Shown here one piece after another: positions 52,849 to 62,038 of a stretch of DNA of 64,000 nucleotides. The stretch comes from an uncultured Psychrobacter sp. (lineage in GTDB: Bacteria > Pseudomonadota > Gammaproteobacteria > Pseudomonadales > Moraxellaceae): positions 62,001 through 126,000 of the forward strand of contig CANMUI010000003.1 of NCBI GenBank assembly GCA_947501045.1. Reading direction: 5' to 3'. The position numbers and the translations under genes are program-made. Numbering within the stretch: the stretch's first letter is position 1; the number at the start of each line of letters is the position of its first letter. A model generated the notes under the pieces. It was not told the origin of the DNA. It saw only the letters and a program-made list of their open reading frames with translations, and did not search any database.

Positions 52849-53799
52849 TTATAACTGATTTTGCTGAGGTGTCGGCGCTTTTAAGTTTTTACTAGGACGG
52901 TGACGCCATAAATCAATACTGAACAGCAATAGCGCAAACCAAATCAAGCCAAATACAGCGAGGCGCTCTATATCAAAAGGTTCATTGTAATAAAACACCG
53001 CTAAGAAGAAGATAAAGGTCGGCGTCAGATAAGTCATAAAACTTAAAATACTATAGGCCACCAGCTTAGTAGATTTATTAAACAATAGTAATGGAATTAA
53101 AGTTACCGGACCTGCCAGCATGAGTAGCCAGATATTAGAAGTGAACCAAAAACTAATCTGGCTACTGACCACGTCGGCCTGCCAGAACCACCAAACACAT
53201 ATCGGTACCAGCATTGTGGTTTCAACAAACATAGCATCAATAGCAGTTAGCGGTGTTTGGCGCTGAATGGTACCATAAGTGCTAAAGCTAAAAGCTAATA
53301 TTAGTGATATCCATGGCAGACTACGCAGCATCACTACTTGAATGATCACGGATAATAAAGCAAAACCAATAGCTACCCATTGCAGAGTGCGCAAGCGCTC
53401 TTTAAACAAAATCATCGATAGCGCCACGCCGACTAAAGGTCCAATAAAGTAGCCTAAACTAGCCTCCAAAATACGGTCGCTATTGACTGCCCATACATAA
53501 GTGAGCCAATTGGTCGCGATAATGAGACCGGATAAAAAGGAGTATGCTATCCATTTAGGATTTTGCTTAAGCGTCTCTATCCACTGCCAACGCTTGGTAA
53601 CTATCAGCACTATGAGCAGACATATAAAGGTCCAAATGATACGATGACCAATGATTTCAACCGGATCATATGCCGCCAACTGCTTAAAGTATAACGGAAA
53701 TGCACCCCATATCAAAAAAGCTATAAGCGCCGTTAAGATACCACGCCTAGTAGTTTTGACAGTAGATATGGGTTGTTTAGTAGTATTTTTAGTAGTCAT
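52849..53799 (-). CDS. rarD: EamA-family transporter RarD
   Basis: A protein of about 316 residues (ATG 53799 chosen over TTG 53811) with ten membrane helices. RarD hallmarks are the N-terminal ALIAFLIWGAFPLYFK and the later NWLTYVWAVNSDRILEASLGYFI-type segment. RarD proteins are inner-membrane transporters of uncertain substrate, named for a link to chloramphenicol sensitivity. It stands between folB and the tyrA-aroA gene on the same strand. Confidence 0.92.
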   Translation of the reverse strand: MTTKNTTKQPISTVKTTRRGILTALIAFLIWGAFPLYFKQLAAYDPVEIIGHRIIWTFICLLIVLIVTKRWQWIETLKQNPKWIAYSFLSGLIIATNWLTYVWAVNSDRILEASLGYFIGPLVGVALSMILFKERLRTLQWVAIGFALLSVIIQVVMLRSLPWISLILAFSFSTYGTIQRQTPLTAIDAMFVETTMLVPICVWWFWQADVVSSQISFWFTSNIWLLMLAGPVTLIPLLLFNKSTKLVAYSILSFMTYLTPTFIFFLAVFYYNEPFDIERLAVFGLIWFALLLFSIDLWRHRPSKNLKAPTPQQNQL

Positions 53800-53942
53800 A
53801 AGACAAGACAACTCATTAACGCTTATAGCATAAAATAGAAAAGCAACGGGTTCATATCAAAGGATGAAACCCATTGCTAAAAAGTGCGTTAATCTCGATC
53901 TTTAGTTTAATAATATTTAAGATGAAATTTAACTTGATTTGT

Positions 53943-56354
53943 TTATGAAACCTGACTAACTTCAATCGCCATACCGACCTGATTGGCAAGCTCAGCAAAG
54001 CCAGGGAAGCTGGTATTGACCGTTTCAACGCCTTCGATAGTGATTTGCTCGGAGGCACGTAAACTGGCAACCGCAAAGCTCATAGCAATACGGTGGTCGT
54101 GATGCGATTTAATGTGACCACCGCCAAAGACAGGCTGGTCGTTATTAGTTTTAGCTTCAGTATTAATATTAGTCTCAGCATTATCTTTGTCGGCACAGCC
54201 TTGACCCTCAATGCCCTTTCCTTCAATGATCAGACCATCGTCAGTAACGGTGCACTCAATGCCAAGGGTTTGTAGCCCATCTGCCATCACCGCGATACGA
54301 TCAGATTCTTTGACCCGTAGTTCTTTGGCACCGGTCAATACCGTACGACCTTTTGCACAGCTGGCGGCGATAAACAACACTGGAAACTCATCGATGGCGA
54401 GTGGTACCAAGTGCTCTGGTATTTCAATACCTCGTAGGTTTGAGGAGCGAATCTTAATATCAGCCACCGGTTCGCCGCCAACATGAGTTTCATTGCTTAG
54501 GCTAATATCAGCATTCATTAGTTTTAAAATATCGATAATACCGGTACGCGTCGGATTAATACCGACTTGGGTTAGAGTCAGCTCACTATCTTGGCTGATA
54601 ACAGCCGCTACCATAAAAAACGCTGCTGAGGAGATATCGGCAGGCACGGCGATATCTCCACCCGTAAGCTTGCCACCCCCTTCGACGCTGATATGACTGC
54701 CCTCTACCTTAACCTCATAACCAAAGGCGGACAGCATACGCTCGGTATGGTCACGGCTAATCTCAGGCTGGATAACCGTGGTGGTGCCCTCAGCCCATAA
54801 TCCTGCTAGTAATAAGCATGACTTCACCTGCGCAGAAGCCACCGGCATATCGTAATCAATACCTTGTAATGGCTGACCCACCTTATCACGACCAGTAATA
54901 CTAAGCGGCGCAGTACCACTGTGACCGGTGCTTTGAATCTTGGCGCCCATCTCTCGTAGCGGCGCGGCAATACGCTCCATAGGACGTTTATTTAAACTGG
55001 TATCTCCGGTCAAGACACTATCGAATTTTTGCGCGGCCAAAATACCTGATAGCAGGCGCATACTGGTACCCGAATTACCCATATAAAGTGGCGTTTTACT
55101 TGGTTTTAAGCCATGCATACCGACACCATGAATTATTACTTCGCCCTTATCAGGCCCTTCAATGGTTACGCCCATATCTCGAAATGCTTGCAAAGTAGCC
55201 AAGGCATCCTCTCCTTCCAAGAACCCTGTGACATGAGTAACGCCCTCAGCAATACTACCAAGCATAATACTGCGATGCGAAATAGACTTGTCACCCGGAA
55301 TAGCTATAGTGCCAGTGACTGCATTATGGTTGTTGGTTTTAGGTGAGATAATATAAGAAGCTGACATAGCAGAGGTATCCGTATAAGGAGTGGAAGCTAA
55401 CATATGACCAAAATGTCGCCGAGCGGCTTGCGCGCGGCCCAAAAGTCCCATGAGGGCGGTTGAATCGTTATCAATAATAAGCTGACGCATCTTTTGTAAG
55501 TAGGCGCTGTACTCATCAAGGGCGCTGACAATCGCGTTTTGATTAGCAAAAAATATATCATGCCACATCTTAGGGTCACTCGCTGCGATACGGGTAAAGT
55601 CCCGAAATCCGCCAGCAGCATAGCAAAATATTTCTAAATTATCATCGTGGCTGGCTAATTGCTCAACGAGGTTGAAGGCTAGCAGATGCGGCAAATGGCT
55701 GGTATGCGCCAGTATGGCATCGTGATGCTCAGCGGTCATGGTCATAACTGACGCCCCCACTGCTTCCCAAAGCTGACGCAACCTAGCAATGGCGACAAGC
55801 TCAGTGCTGGGCAGCTCGCAGATAATGACGCTATGATTGACAAACAAGTCAGCACGGCGAGCATGATAACCTGAATGCTCAGCACCAGCAATTGGATGTG
55901 CAGGGACAAAGCCCACAGGAAGAGCGTCAGAAAAATCATGGGGTGAAGTTGAAAACACGGTTTTAGCGGCCTCAACGATATTCACCTTGGTGCTACAGAC
56001 ATCAGTAATGACGCAATCAGCTGTAATTTTCCCTGCGTCCATCGCCTTTTTTATATCGATAAACACCGCTTGTACCGCTTGTACAGGGACAGCAATAACG
56101 ATTAAATCACTACCCGATACCACTTCATTTAAAACCGCGCTACCTGCATCAAGAAGCCCTTGCTCGATAGCTTCATGGATACTGGGCTGGTGATTATCGA
56201 CTGCGACTAAGCGCGCGCTTAGATTATCGTCTTTGATGGCTTGCGCAAGACTAGCACCAATCAGTCCTAGACCAATGATACATACTTGGTTAAATAAAGG
56301 CGTCTGCTTGTTGGCGGTTAAATGCTTAGAATTATTATTTTTAGGCAGGCTCAC
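53943..56354 (-). CDS. Bifunctional prephenate dehydrogenase / EPSP synthase (TyrA-AroA fusion)
   Basis: An 803-residue fusion. Residues about 20-310 are prephenate dehydrogenase (Rossmann IIGLGLIGASLAQA; HPIAGAEHSGYHARRADLF). About 345-803 are EPSP synthase of the shikimate pathway, starting GTIAIPGDKSISHRS, with MGNSGTSMRLL and RVKESDRI. It thus joins the tyrosine branch with step six of chorismate synthesis. A hydrophilic insert at about 720-738 and SHHDHR in place of SHGDHR near 750 are unusual. The fusion is typical of Moraxellaceae. Confidence 0.93.
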   Translation of the reverse strand: MSLPKNNNSKHLTANKQTPLFNQVCIIGLGLIGASLAQAIKDDNLSARLVAVDNHQPSIHEAIEQGLLDAGSAVLNEVVSGSDLIVIAVPVQAVQAVFIDIKKAMDAGKITADCVITDVCSTKVNIVEAAKTVFSTSPHDFSDALPVGFVPAHPIAGAEHSGYHARRADLFVNHSVIICELPSTELVAIARLRQLWEAVGASVMTMTAEHHDAILAHTSHLPHLLAFNLVEQLASHDDNLEIFCYAAGGFRDFTRIAASDPKMWHDIFFANQNAIVSALDEYSAYLQKMRQLIIDNDSTALMGLLGRAQAARRHFGHMLASTPYTDTSAMSASYIISPKTNNHNAVTGTIAIPGDKSISHRSIMLGSIAEGVTHVTGFLEGEDALATLQAFRDMGVTIEGPDKGEVIIHGVGMHGLKPSKTPLYMGNSGTSMRLLSGILAAQKFDSVLTGDTSLNKRPMERIAAPLREMGAKIQSTGHSGTAPLSITGRDKVGQPLQGIDYDMPVASAQVKSCLLLAGLWAEGTTTVIQPEISRDHTERMLSAFGYEVKVEGSHISVEGGGKLTGGDIAVPADISSAAFFMVAAVISQDSELTLTQVGINPTRTGIIDILKLMNADISLSNETHVGGEPVADIKIRSSNLRGIEIPEHLVPLAIDEFPVLFIAASCAKGRTVLTGAKELRVKESDRIAVMADGLQTLGIECTVTDDGLIIEGKGIEGQGCADKDNAETNINTEAKTNNDQPVFGGGHIKSHHDHRIAMSFAVASLRASEQITIEGVETVNTSFPGFAELANQVGMAIEVSQVS

Positions 56355-56384
56355 AGCTTTTCTCGTTAAATAAATTAGATAAAA

Positions 56385-57518
56385 TCAGTCATCATTTAGA
56401 ATAGAATGCAAAGTATCAATCAAGCGCAGATTGTCTTCAGCCACGCCTACCGTGACTCGTAGCCAATCACTCAGCCCATATCCTGCCAGTGGACGCACGA
56501 TAACACCTTGCTCGAGTAGCGCCTGATTAATGGCCACCGCATCTTCTATCTCGACCATAATAAAGTTGGCATGTGACTTGATAAAAGCCAATCCTAGAGC
56601 ATCAAACTGTTTCTCAAGCCAGCGCATTTGCTCTAAATTTGACACACGCGTTTCTTCGATAAAGTCTTGGTCAGTCAGTGCCGCCTCAGCCGCAGCTAGA
56701 GCGATTCTACTGACATTAAAGGGCTGACGAATACGGTTTAATAAGTCTGCCACTGCAGGCGAGCTTAGCGCGTAGCCGACCCGCAAACCCGCCAAGCCAT
56801 AAGCTTTGGAGAAGGTGCGTACTATAACCACATTATCAAACTCATCTAATAAGGCGCGGTTATTACTCTCAGGGCTATATTCGATATAAGCCTCATCGAG
56901 TACAACTAATACCGATGCTGGCATGCTGGCGACAAACTCGCGTAGCGCTTTATGCTCAAGCATGGTGCCAGTTGGGTTATTTGGATTGGCAATAAATACC
57001 ATCTTGGTCTTAGGATTATCCTCGACCGCTTGTCGCATAGCAGCTAAGTCATGACCAAAACGCTGCGCAGGTACTTCAATATCGGTTGCACCCTGCATTT
57101 TGGCTAGCATTGAATACACGATAAAAGCATATTGGCTATAGACAATAACATCATCGCTGCCTACAAAACTACGCGCCAAAATATCAAGTAAATCATCAGA
57201 GCCATTACCTAAAGTAATACATTTTGCGCTGATATTATTAAAGTCAGCCAAGGCTTGCTTGAGATAATAACCATTACCATCAGGATAACGCGCTAGTTGT
57301 CCTAGCTGCTCAGTAATTGCCAAAGTCACATGAGGTGAGCAACCTAACGGATTCTCATTACTAGCCAATTTGACCACATCTGACACGCCATACTCGCGCT
57401 TTAGTTCTTCGACAGGCTTACCCGTTTGATACGGTGCCAGCTCTAAAATACTGTCGTAAGCAGGAGTTAGAGGGGATAGCATTTGCTCTATAACTTGCGA
57501 TGAATGAGTCGAGGGCAT
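56385..57518 (-). CDS. hisC: Histidinol-phosphate/aromatic aminotransferase
   Basis: A 377-residue PLP aminotransferase of the HisC family. LASNENPLGCSP near 50-61, ANPNNPTGT near 180-188, VLDEAYIEY, and the PLP-binding Lys in RTFSKAYGLAGLRVGY near 235. Its position between pheA and tyrA-aroA suggests that it aminates phenylpyruvate and 4-hydroxyphenylpyruvate as well as, or instead of, imidazole-acetol phosphate. It ends 30 bases before the fusion gene. Confidence 0.9.
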   Translation of the reverse strand: MPSTHSSQVIEQMLSPLTPAYDSILELAPYQTGKPVEELKREYGVSDVVKLASNENPLGCSPHVTLAITEQLGQLARYPDGNGYYLKQALADFNNISAKCITLGNGSDDLLDILARSFVGSDDVIVYSQYAFIVYSMLAKMQGATDIEVPAQRFGHDLAAMRQAVEDNPKTKMVFIANPNNPTGTMLEHKALREFVASMPASVLVVLDEAYIEYSPESNNRALLDEFDNVVIVRTFSKAYGLAGLRVGYALSSPAVADLLNRIRQPFNVSRIALAAAEAALTDQDFIEETRVSNLEQMRWLEKQFDALGLAFIKSHANFIMVEIEDAVAINQALLEQGVIVRPLAGYGLSDWLRVTVGVAEDNLRLIDTLHSILNDD

Positions 57519-57620
57519 GATTTATCCTTAATGCAGCTGAGTCAAAAGCGTCAGCCTACAATATTTTCATTTAAGAGCTGTATAGCATGCAGCCCCTAGT
57601 TAAAAGTTTTAATCCATTGG

Positions 57621-58802
57621 CTACAACACCGCTTTGGGATAAGAACCAAGTACGCGTAAATCTTTGACCAGTGGACGGATATCTTCAATAGCTGCGCTGA
57701 CGTTTGAGTCTTGGATGTGACCAGCCATATCGATAAAGAATACATAGGCCCACTTGTTCGGACGCTCAGGACGGGTTTCAATACTGGTCATTGATACGCC
57801 ATGATACGACAGCGGTTTTAGTATCTCAATCAGCGCCCCTGCTTTGTCATGAGCAGATACCACAATAGAGGTTTTATCTTGCCCTGAGGGAGCTACAGCT
57901 TCATGACCGATAATTAAAAAGCGCGTAGTATTGTTTGGATTGTCTTCGATGTTGGTATAAAGCTTATGCAGATCATATTCAGCTGCCGCCACATCGCCTG
58001 CAATAGCGGCTGAATGCCATTCATTTTTGAGGCGACGAGCAGCCTCGCCATTACTCGATACGGCTACGCGCTCTACATTAGGAAAATTCACGTCGAGCCA
58101 ATGACGGCACTGGGCGAGCGACTGCTGATGCGAGTAGATACGACTTATATCATCAACTTTAGTATGCTCAGCGACTAAGAAGTTTTGATGAATGGGCAGC
58201 TCAACCTCACCAATAATCTTTAAGCTAGAGGATAAAAATCCATCTAGCGTATGATTGACCACGCCCTCAGAAGAGTTCTCTACTGGCACCACCCCATACA
58301 TTGCCGTACCCGCTTCAACTTCACGAAACACGTCAGTAATAGTACTAAGCGGCATAGTATCAGCGGCTTTACCAAAATGCTTAAGAGCAGCGGCATGAGT
58401 AAAGGTGCCTACAGGGCCTAAGAACGCAATCCGCTGCGGCGCTTCTAGATCCAAGCACACTGACATGATTTCACGAAACAAACGCGCCATTTTTTCGTCG
58501 CTGATAGGCCCGGTATTACGAGCCATCACCGCTTTTAGTACTTGCGCTTCGCGCTCAGGACGATAAAAAACAGGGTCGCGTTTAGAGGGCTCATTGCTTT
58601 TAGCGACATGGTCTTTTTTAACCGTTGCCACTTGCTGCGCCAACTTGGCACGGTTATTAATCAACGTCTGAATCTCAGAATCTACTTCGTCAATATTTTG
58701 GCGCAGACGGCTTAAGAATTCTTGGTCGGTTGAGGACTGACTTACGCCTGCATCGACTGGCTTGCTGCTATTAGAATTTTGCTCTGATGACTGCTCACTC
58801 AT
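57621..58802 (-). CDS. pheA: Bifunctional chorismate mutase / prephenate dehydratase
   Basis: A 393-residue P-protein. The chorismate mutase domain covers about 25-110 (LRQNIDEVDSEIQTLINNRAKLA), the prephenate dehydratase domain about 118-295 (FLGPVGTFTHAAAL; VENSSEGVVNHTLDG; NTTRFLIIG), and a regulatory ACT domain the end (ETRPERPNKWAYVFF). It commits chorismate to phenylalanine. It is the first gene of the pheA-hisC-tyrA-aroA operon. No leader peptide or attenuator was seen upstream (58803-59068). Confidence 0.94.
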   Translation of the reverse strand: MSEQSSEQNSNSSKPVDAGVSQSSTDQEFLSRLRQNIDEVDSEIQTLINNRAKLAQQVATVKKDHVAKSNEPSKRDPVFYRPEREAQVLKAVMARNTGPISDEKMARLFREIMSVCLDLEAPQRIAFLGPVGTFTHAAALKHFGKAADTMPLSTITDVFREVEAGTAMYGVVPVENSSEGVVNHTLDGFLSSSLKIIGEVELPIHQNFLVAEHTKVDDISRIYSHQQSLAQCRHWLDVNFPNVERVAVSSNGEAARRLKNEWHSAAIAGDVAAAEYDLHKLYTNIEDNPNNTTRFLIIGHEAVAPSGQDKTSIVVSAHDKAGALIEILKPLSYHGVSMTSIETRPERPNKWAYVFFIDMAGHIQDSNVSAAIEDIRPLVKDLRVLGSYPKAVL

Positions 58803-59068
58803 ACCGTCTGTCCTTTTTGACTGTTATTAATGTGTTGATGGTAAAGTATAAAGTTGATAGACCATCTAGTAAACGCCCTACTATAGCAAAAACTAATTGC
58901 AGTGCCCATGCAAATAGGGATAAATGTTTGCAATGATTTGATATTAGCCTATTTATATTAACGTATAAATCCCATCACCATATAAATATTACGCCAAAAT
59001 GTGCTACAGTTTAAGGTTATATACTAGTTTACCATTGGCTTTACTATTTATCGATTGAAGGACAAAAG

Positions 59069-60010
59069 ATGAGCGCATTACAACAACTTCGTACCATGAC
59101 TACTATTGTCGCAGATACTGGCGATTTGGCCGCTATTGATCGGCTAAGACCTATCGATGCGACTACCAACCCAAGCCTGATTACCAAAGCGCTTATTCAT
59201 CCAGACAATCAGTCAATGCTCGCTGAGACTATGAGCCGCTACCAAGGCAATGTCGATGCGGTTATTGACGCGCTAACTATCAAAATTGGTTGTAATATCT
59301 TAGAGTTAATCGAAGGCCGAGTGTCTACCGAAGTCGATGCGCGTTTGTCTTATGATACTCAGGCGACGATCGATAAGGCGCTGGAATTCATAGATGCTTA
59401 TCAAAAGGCAGGCGTTGATTCAGAGCGGGTTCTTATCAAAATGGCAGCGACTTGGCAAGGGATAGAGGCTGCGCGTTATTTAGAAACGCAAAATATTCAC
59501 TGCAATTTAACCTTGTTATTTGGTCAGCATCAAGCCATTGCCTGCGCTGATGCAGGCGTGACCCTTATCTCGCCTTTCGTTGGACGAATTTTAGACTGGC
59601 AAAAACGCCAACAAAGCCGCCAAAACGTCCCAGTCGCTGACGATATGGGCGTGCAATCAGTCAAACTTATTTATCAATATTACAAACAGCACGGCTATGA
59701 TACGCAGGTCATGGGAGCAAGCTTTCGCTCGGTGGAACAAATACTGGCGCTAGCTGGCTGTGATTTATTAACTATCTCCCCTGATTTGATTGATGAGTTG
59801 GCGGCGATGGATGTAGAAGTTACCCGCCAGCTCTCGCCAGAAATGGCAATGGATTTAGATGATATGCAAAAGGTGAGTTTAACCGAAGAGGAATTTAGCG
59901 CGGCTTATCAAGAGGATAAGGTGACACAGAATTTACTACCCAAAGGTATTGATGGTTTTATTAGCGCACGTGATGAGCTAGCAAAAGCTTTGGCAGCTAT
60001 GCGTAATTAG
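59069..60010 (+). CDS. tal: Transaldolase
   Basis: A 313-residue class I transaldolase of the pentose-phosphate pathway. D16 in VADTGDL, the TTNPSLI motif at 32-38, the Schiff-base K124 in VLIKMAATWQG, and GCDLLTISPDLI fit TalB. It is divergent from pheA. A strong terminator follows. Confidence 0.94.
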   Translation: MSALQQLRTMTTIVADTGDLAAIDRLRPIDATTNPSLITKALIHPDNQSMLAETMSRYQGNVDAVIDALTIKIGCNILELIEGRVSTEVDARLSYDTQATIDKALEFIDAYQKAGVDSERVLIKMAATWQGIEAARYLETQNIHCNLTLLFGQHQAIACADAGVTLISPFVGRILDWQKRQQSRQNVPVADDMGVQSVKLIYQYYKQHGYDTQVMGASFRSVEQILALAGCDLLTISPDLIDELAAMDVEVTRQLSPEMAMDLDDMQKVSLTEEEFSAAYQEDKVTQNLLPKGIDGFISARDELAKALAAMRN

Positions 60011-60042
60011 TTTTTGACATTTAGCATATATGCTTAAAAATC

Positions 60043-60077
60043 AAAAAGCGCCTTGACTATAAATTGGGGCGCTTTTT
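60043..60077. terminator. Terminator after tal
   Basis: AAAAAGCGCC and GGCGCTTTTT form a 10-bp stem around 15 bases, between the converging tal and DUF305 genes. It works in both directions. Confidence 0.85.
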
Positions 60078-60117
60078 AAACATTTTTCTTAAAAACCAGT
60101 ATCCTTAAAAGCCAAAA

Positions 60118-60879
60118 CTAAGCGCTAGGTAACGTGCCGCCATGGGCAGTAATCCAATTACGCATCTGCTCAATCTCCGCTTGCTGGGCATCGATAACCT
60201 GTTGTGCCAACTCACGCATCTCTGCATCTTTACCATATTTGAGCTGCACCTCTGCCATATCTACCGCGCCCACATGATGCGGGAGCATACCACGAGCAAA
60301 GGCCATATCTGGATCAGGATCAGCGATACCTAGCATCATCTCCCCATGCATAGCATCCATACCGCCAGCATAAGCTTGCTGCATAGCTTTAGTATCAGCA
60401 GTAGGCTCAGCGACATCAGGATTATTATCAAGCCAGCCTTGCATCTGCTCAATCTCGCTTTGCTGAGCATCGATAATCTCTTGCGCCAATTGACGCATCT
60501 CTGCATCGGTACCATATTTTAGTTGAATCTTAGCCATACCGACGGCACCAATATGGTGACCGAGCATACCGTGAGCAAAGGCGACATCAGGATCGTTGTA
60601 GTTCATGCCTACCATCATCTCGTCATGCATTGTGGTCATAGAATCATTGTACTCTTTATACACGTCGCTCATCGCTACCCCGTTCTCGGTCATCGCGCTA
60701 CCTGTCATATCATGACCAGCATGTGGATCATCTATTACGGTAGTATCAGTATCGATTGGCGTGATCTCTTCTGTGGTAGCTTCAATAGTATCGTTAGCAG
60801 GTTGACAAGCACTAAGTATAAGAGCAGCACTTACAGCAGCTCCTAGCATAGTAAAACGCGAAAGATGAATAGTAGTCAT
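60118..60879 (-). CDS. Lipoprotein with two tandem DUF305 domains
   Basis: A 253-residue predicted lipoprotein (lipobox ILSAC, C25), so probably anchored outside the cytoplasm. Two copies of the DUF305 domain follow, at about 95-165 and 175-245. Each has an Met/His-rich core (FAHGMLGHHIGAVGMA and FARGMLPHHVGAVDMA) and the tail QLKYG...EMRxLAQ. The two copies are highly similar, so the gene arose by internal duplication. DUF305 proteins are often linked to metal, especially copper, handling; that is not shown here. Confidence 0.88.
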   Translation of the reverse strand: MTTIHLSRFTMLGAAVSAALILSACQPANDTIEATTEEITPIDTDTTVIDDPHAGHDMTGSAMTENGVAMSDVYKEYNDSMTTMHDEMMVGMNYNDPDVAFAHGMLGHHIGAVGMAKIQLKYGTDAEMRQLAQEIIDAQQSEIEQMQGWLDNNPDVAEPTADTKAMQQAYAGGMDAMHGEMMLGIADPDPDMAFARGMLPHHVGAVDMAEVQLKYGKDAEMRELAQQVIDAQQAEIEQMRNWITAHGGTLPSA

Positions 60880-60900
60880 GTTATATCCTTAATTGTCATA

Positions 60901-60939
60901 TAAAAAAATACTGGCAAACCTGTTAAGATTTGCCAGTAT
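60901..60939 (-). promoter_or_regulatory. Terminator-like hairpin in the DUF305 leader (attenuator candidate)
   Basis: On the reverse strand, ATACTGGCAAA and TTTGCCAGTAT form a perfect 11-bp stem with a 10-base loop, followed by seven T. It ends about 22 bases before the DUF305 ATG. A terminator inside the leader points to conditional readthrough. Confidence 0.6.
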
Positions 60940-61206
60940 AGCTATAAATGCATCTATTCAATAATTATATGTTCGTTCCAATTCTAAAAGACACAACCTA
61001 TGTGACCATATCTTAGTATCTACAGTGTTAGTATGTTTTCATAATAGCCATTTGGTATAAGGGATTTTCTGAAAAGCATACTTATAAGAACTGTATACTA
61101 ATTACTGAGTACATTCAAATTTATAGCTGTTAAAAACAGAGCTTATTAACAAAAACAACGACTATTTTTCTTGATTTCTCAGAAATATTCAGATAATTTA
61201 TAGAAA

Positions 61207-61235
61207 GAATATATTTGTATATACAAAATATATTC
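61207..61235. promoter_or_regulatory. 29-base palindrome upstream of flavin reductase
   Basis: GAATATATTTGTAT and ATACAAAATATATTC are complementary except for one extra base, around a GTATATAC core. It ends 37 bases before the start codon, so it overlaps the likely promoter or transcript start. It is a candidate operator; no regulator gene is adjacent. Confidence 0.5.
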
Positions 61236-61272
61236 ATATCTAAAACCAATAAAGCATCAATAAGGATATTTT

Positions 61273-61947
61273 ATGCATTATTCCCCTAAAAAAGATGGTA
61301 CACGCAGTCATGGTCTACCATTTGATCCTTTCAAAAGTAGTACAGTTCCTCGCCCTATTGGATGGATTTCAACCATATCCGAAGACGGCAAAACTAATCT
61401 AGCCCCCTATAGCCAATATCAAAACTTAACTTGGGATCCACCGATGGTTATGTTTGTCGCTAATCAATCCGTTTTAGACGATGGCAAGAGTCGTAAAGAT
61501 ACTGTACGTAATCTTGAACAAACCGGTTGGTTCGTCTGGAATATGGCCACTTATGATTTACGTGAAGCAGTAAATAAATCTGCTAAAGCGCTACCTTATG
61601 GTGAAGATGAATTTGAGTTTGCTGGTGTTACTAAAGCTGATTGTATAGAAGCGCCTGCTCCCCGAGTTGCTGAATCTCCAATCAACTTTGAAATTGAATA
61701 TGTGCAATCTATTCGTATTCCAACGGGAGATCCTGTATCAACCTTTGATATCATTATTGGTCGTGTGGCACATGTCCATATTAAAGATGAGTTCATTATG
61801 GATAATGGCAAAATTGATATTGAAGCCATCAAGCCTTTAGCGCGTCTTGGCTATTATGACTACACGGTAGTAGAAAAAATATTCGAGATGAAGGCTCCTG
61901 CAGCGAGCGATGCAGAATTAGCTGGACTTGAAGGACGAACAGACTAA
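61273..61947 (+). CDS. Flavin reductase-like FMN-binding protein
   Basis: A 224-residue protein of the flavin reductase-like split-barrel family. RPIGWISTISEDGKTNLAPYSQY near 29-51 is the FMN-binding hallmark, and FVWNMATYDLREAVNKSA and GRVAHVHI follow. It may reduce flavin or act as an FMN enzyme on an unknown substrate. It is 91 bases upstream of a YjiH-like membrane gene on the same strand. Confidence 0.87.
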   Translation: MHYSPKKDGTRSHGLPFDPFKSSTVPRPIGWISTISEDGKTNLAPYSQYQNLTWDPPMVMFVANQSVLDDGKSRKDTVRNLEQTGWFVWNMATYDLREAVNKSAKALPYGEDEFEFAGVTKADCIEAPAPRVAESPINFEIEYVQSIRIPTGDPVSTFDIIIGRVAHVHIKDEFIMDNGKIDIEAIKPLARLGYYDYTVVEKIFEMKAPAASDAELAGLEGRTD

Positions 61948-62038
61948 TGTGCTCTGTTATAGGTTGAGCATCAGTTATTACTAAATTGCAGTGCTGGTGA
62001 CTCATCCATTTTTACTTGCCTATCAGGAGATATATGTC

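Larger units (their letters stand above)
60880..61272. other. Divergent gap between the DUF305 and flavin reductase genes
   Basis: A 393-base gap, AT-rich. It contains a terminator-like hairpin close to the DUF305 start and a long palindrome close to the flavin reductase start (both listed). A TATAAT on the reverse strand at 60964-60969 could be the DUF305 promoter -10 element. Confidence 0.5.

Noticed and set aside
54093..54696. Several forward frames opposite the tyrA-aroA fusion
   Set aside because: No ribosome sites or family similarity; they mirror the conserved AroA domain.
56555..56580. Third copy of the TGCCAACTTTA motif (reverse strand)
   Set aside because: It lies inside hisC coding sequence, matches only about 11 bases and is explained by the codons.
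58803..59068. Phenylalanine-leader attenuator upstream of pheA
   Set aside because: No short Phe-rich frame and no terminator hairpin were found in this gap.
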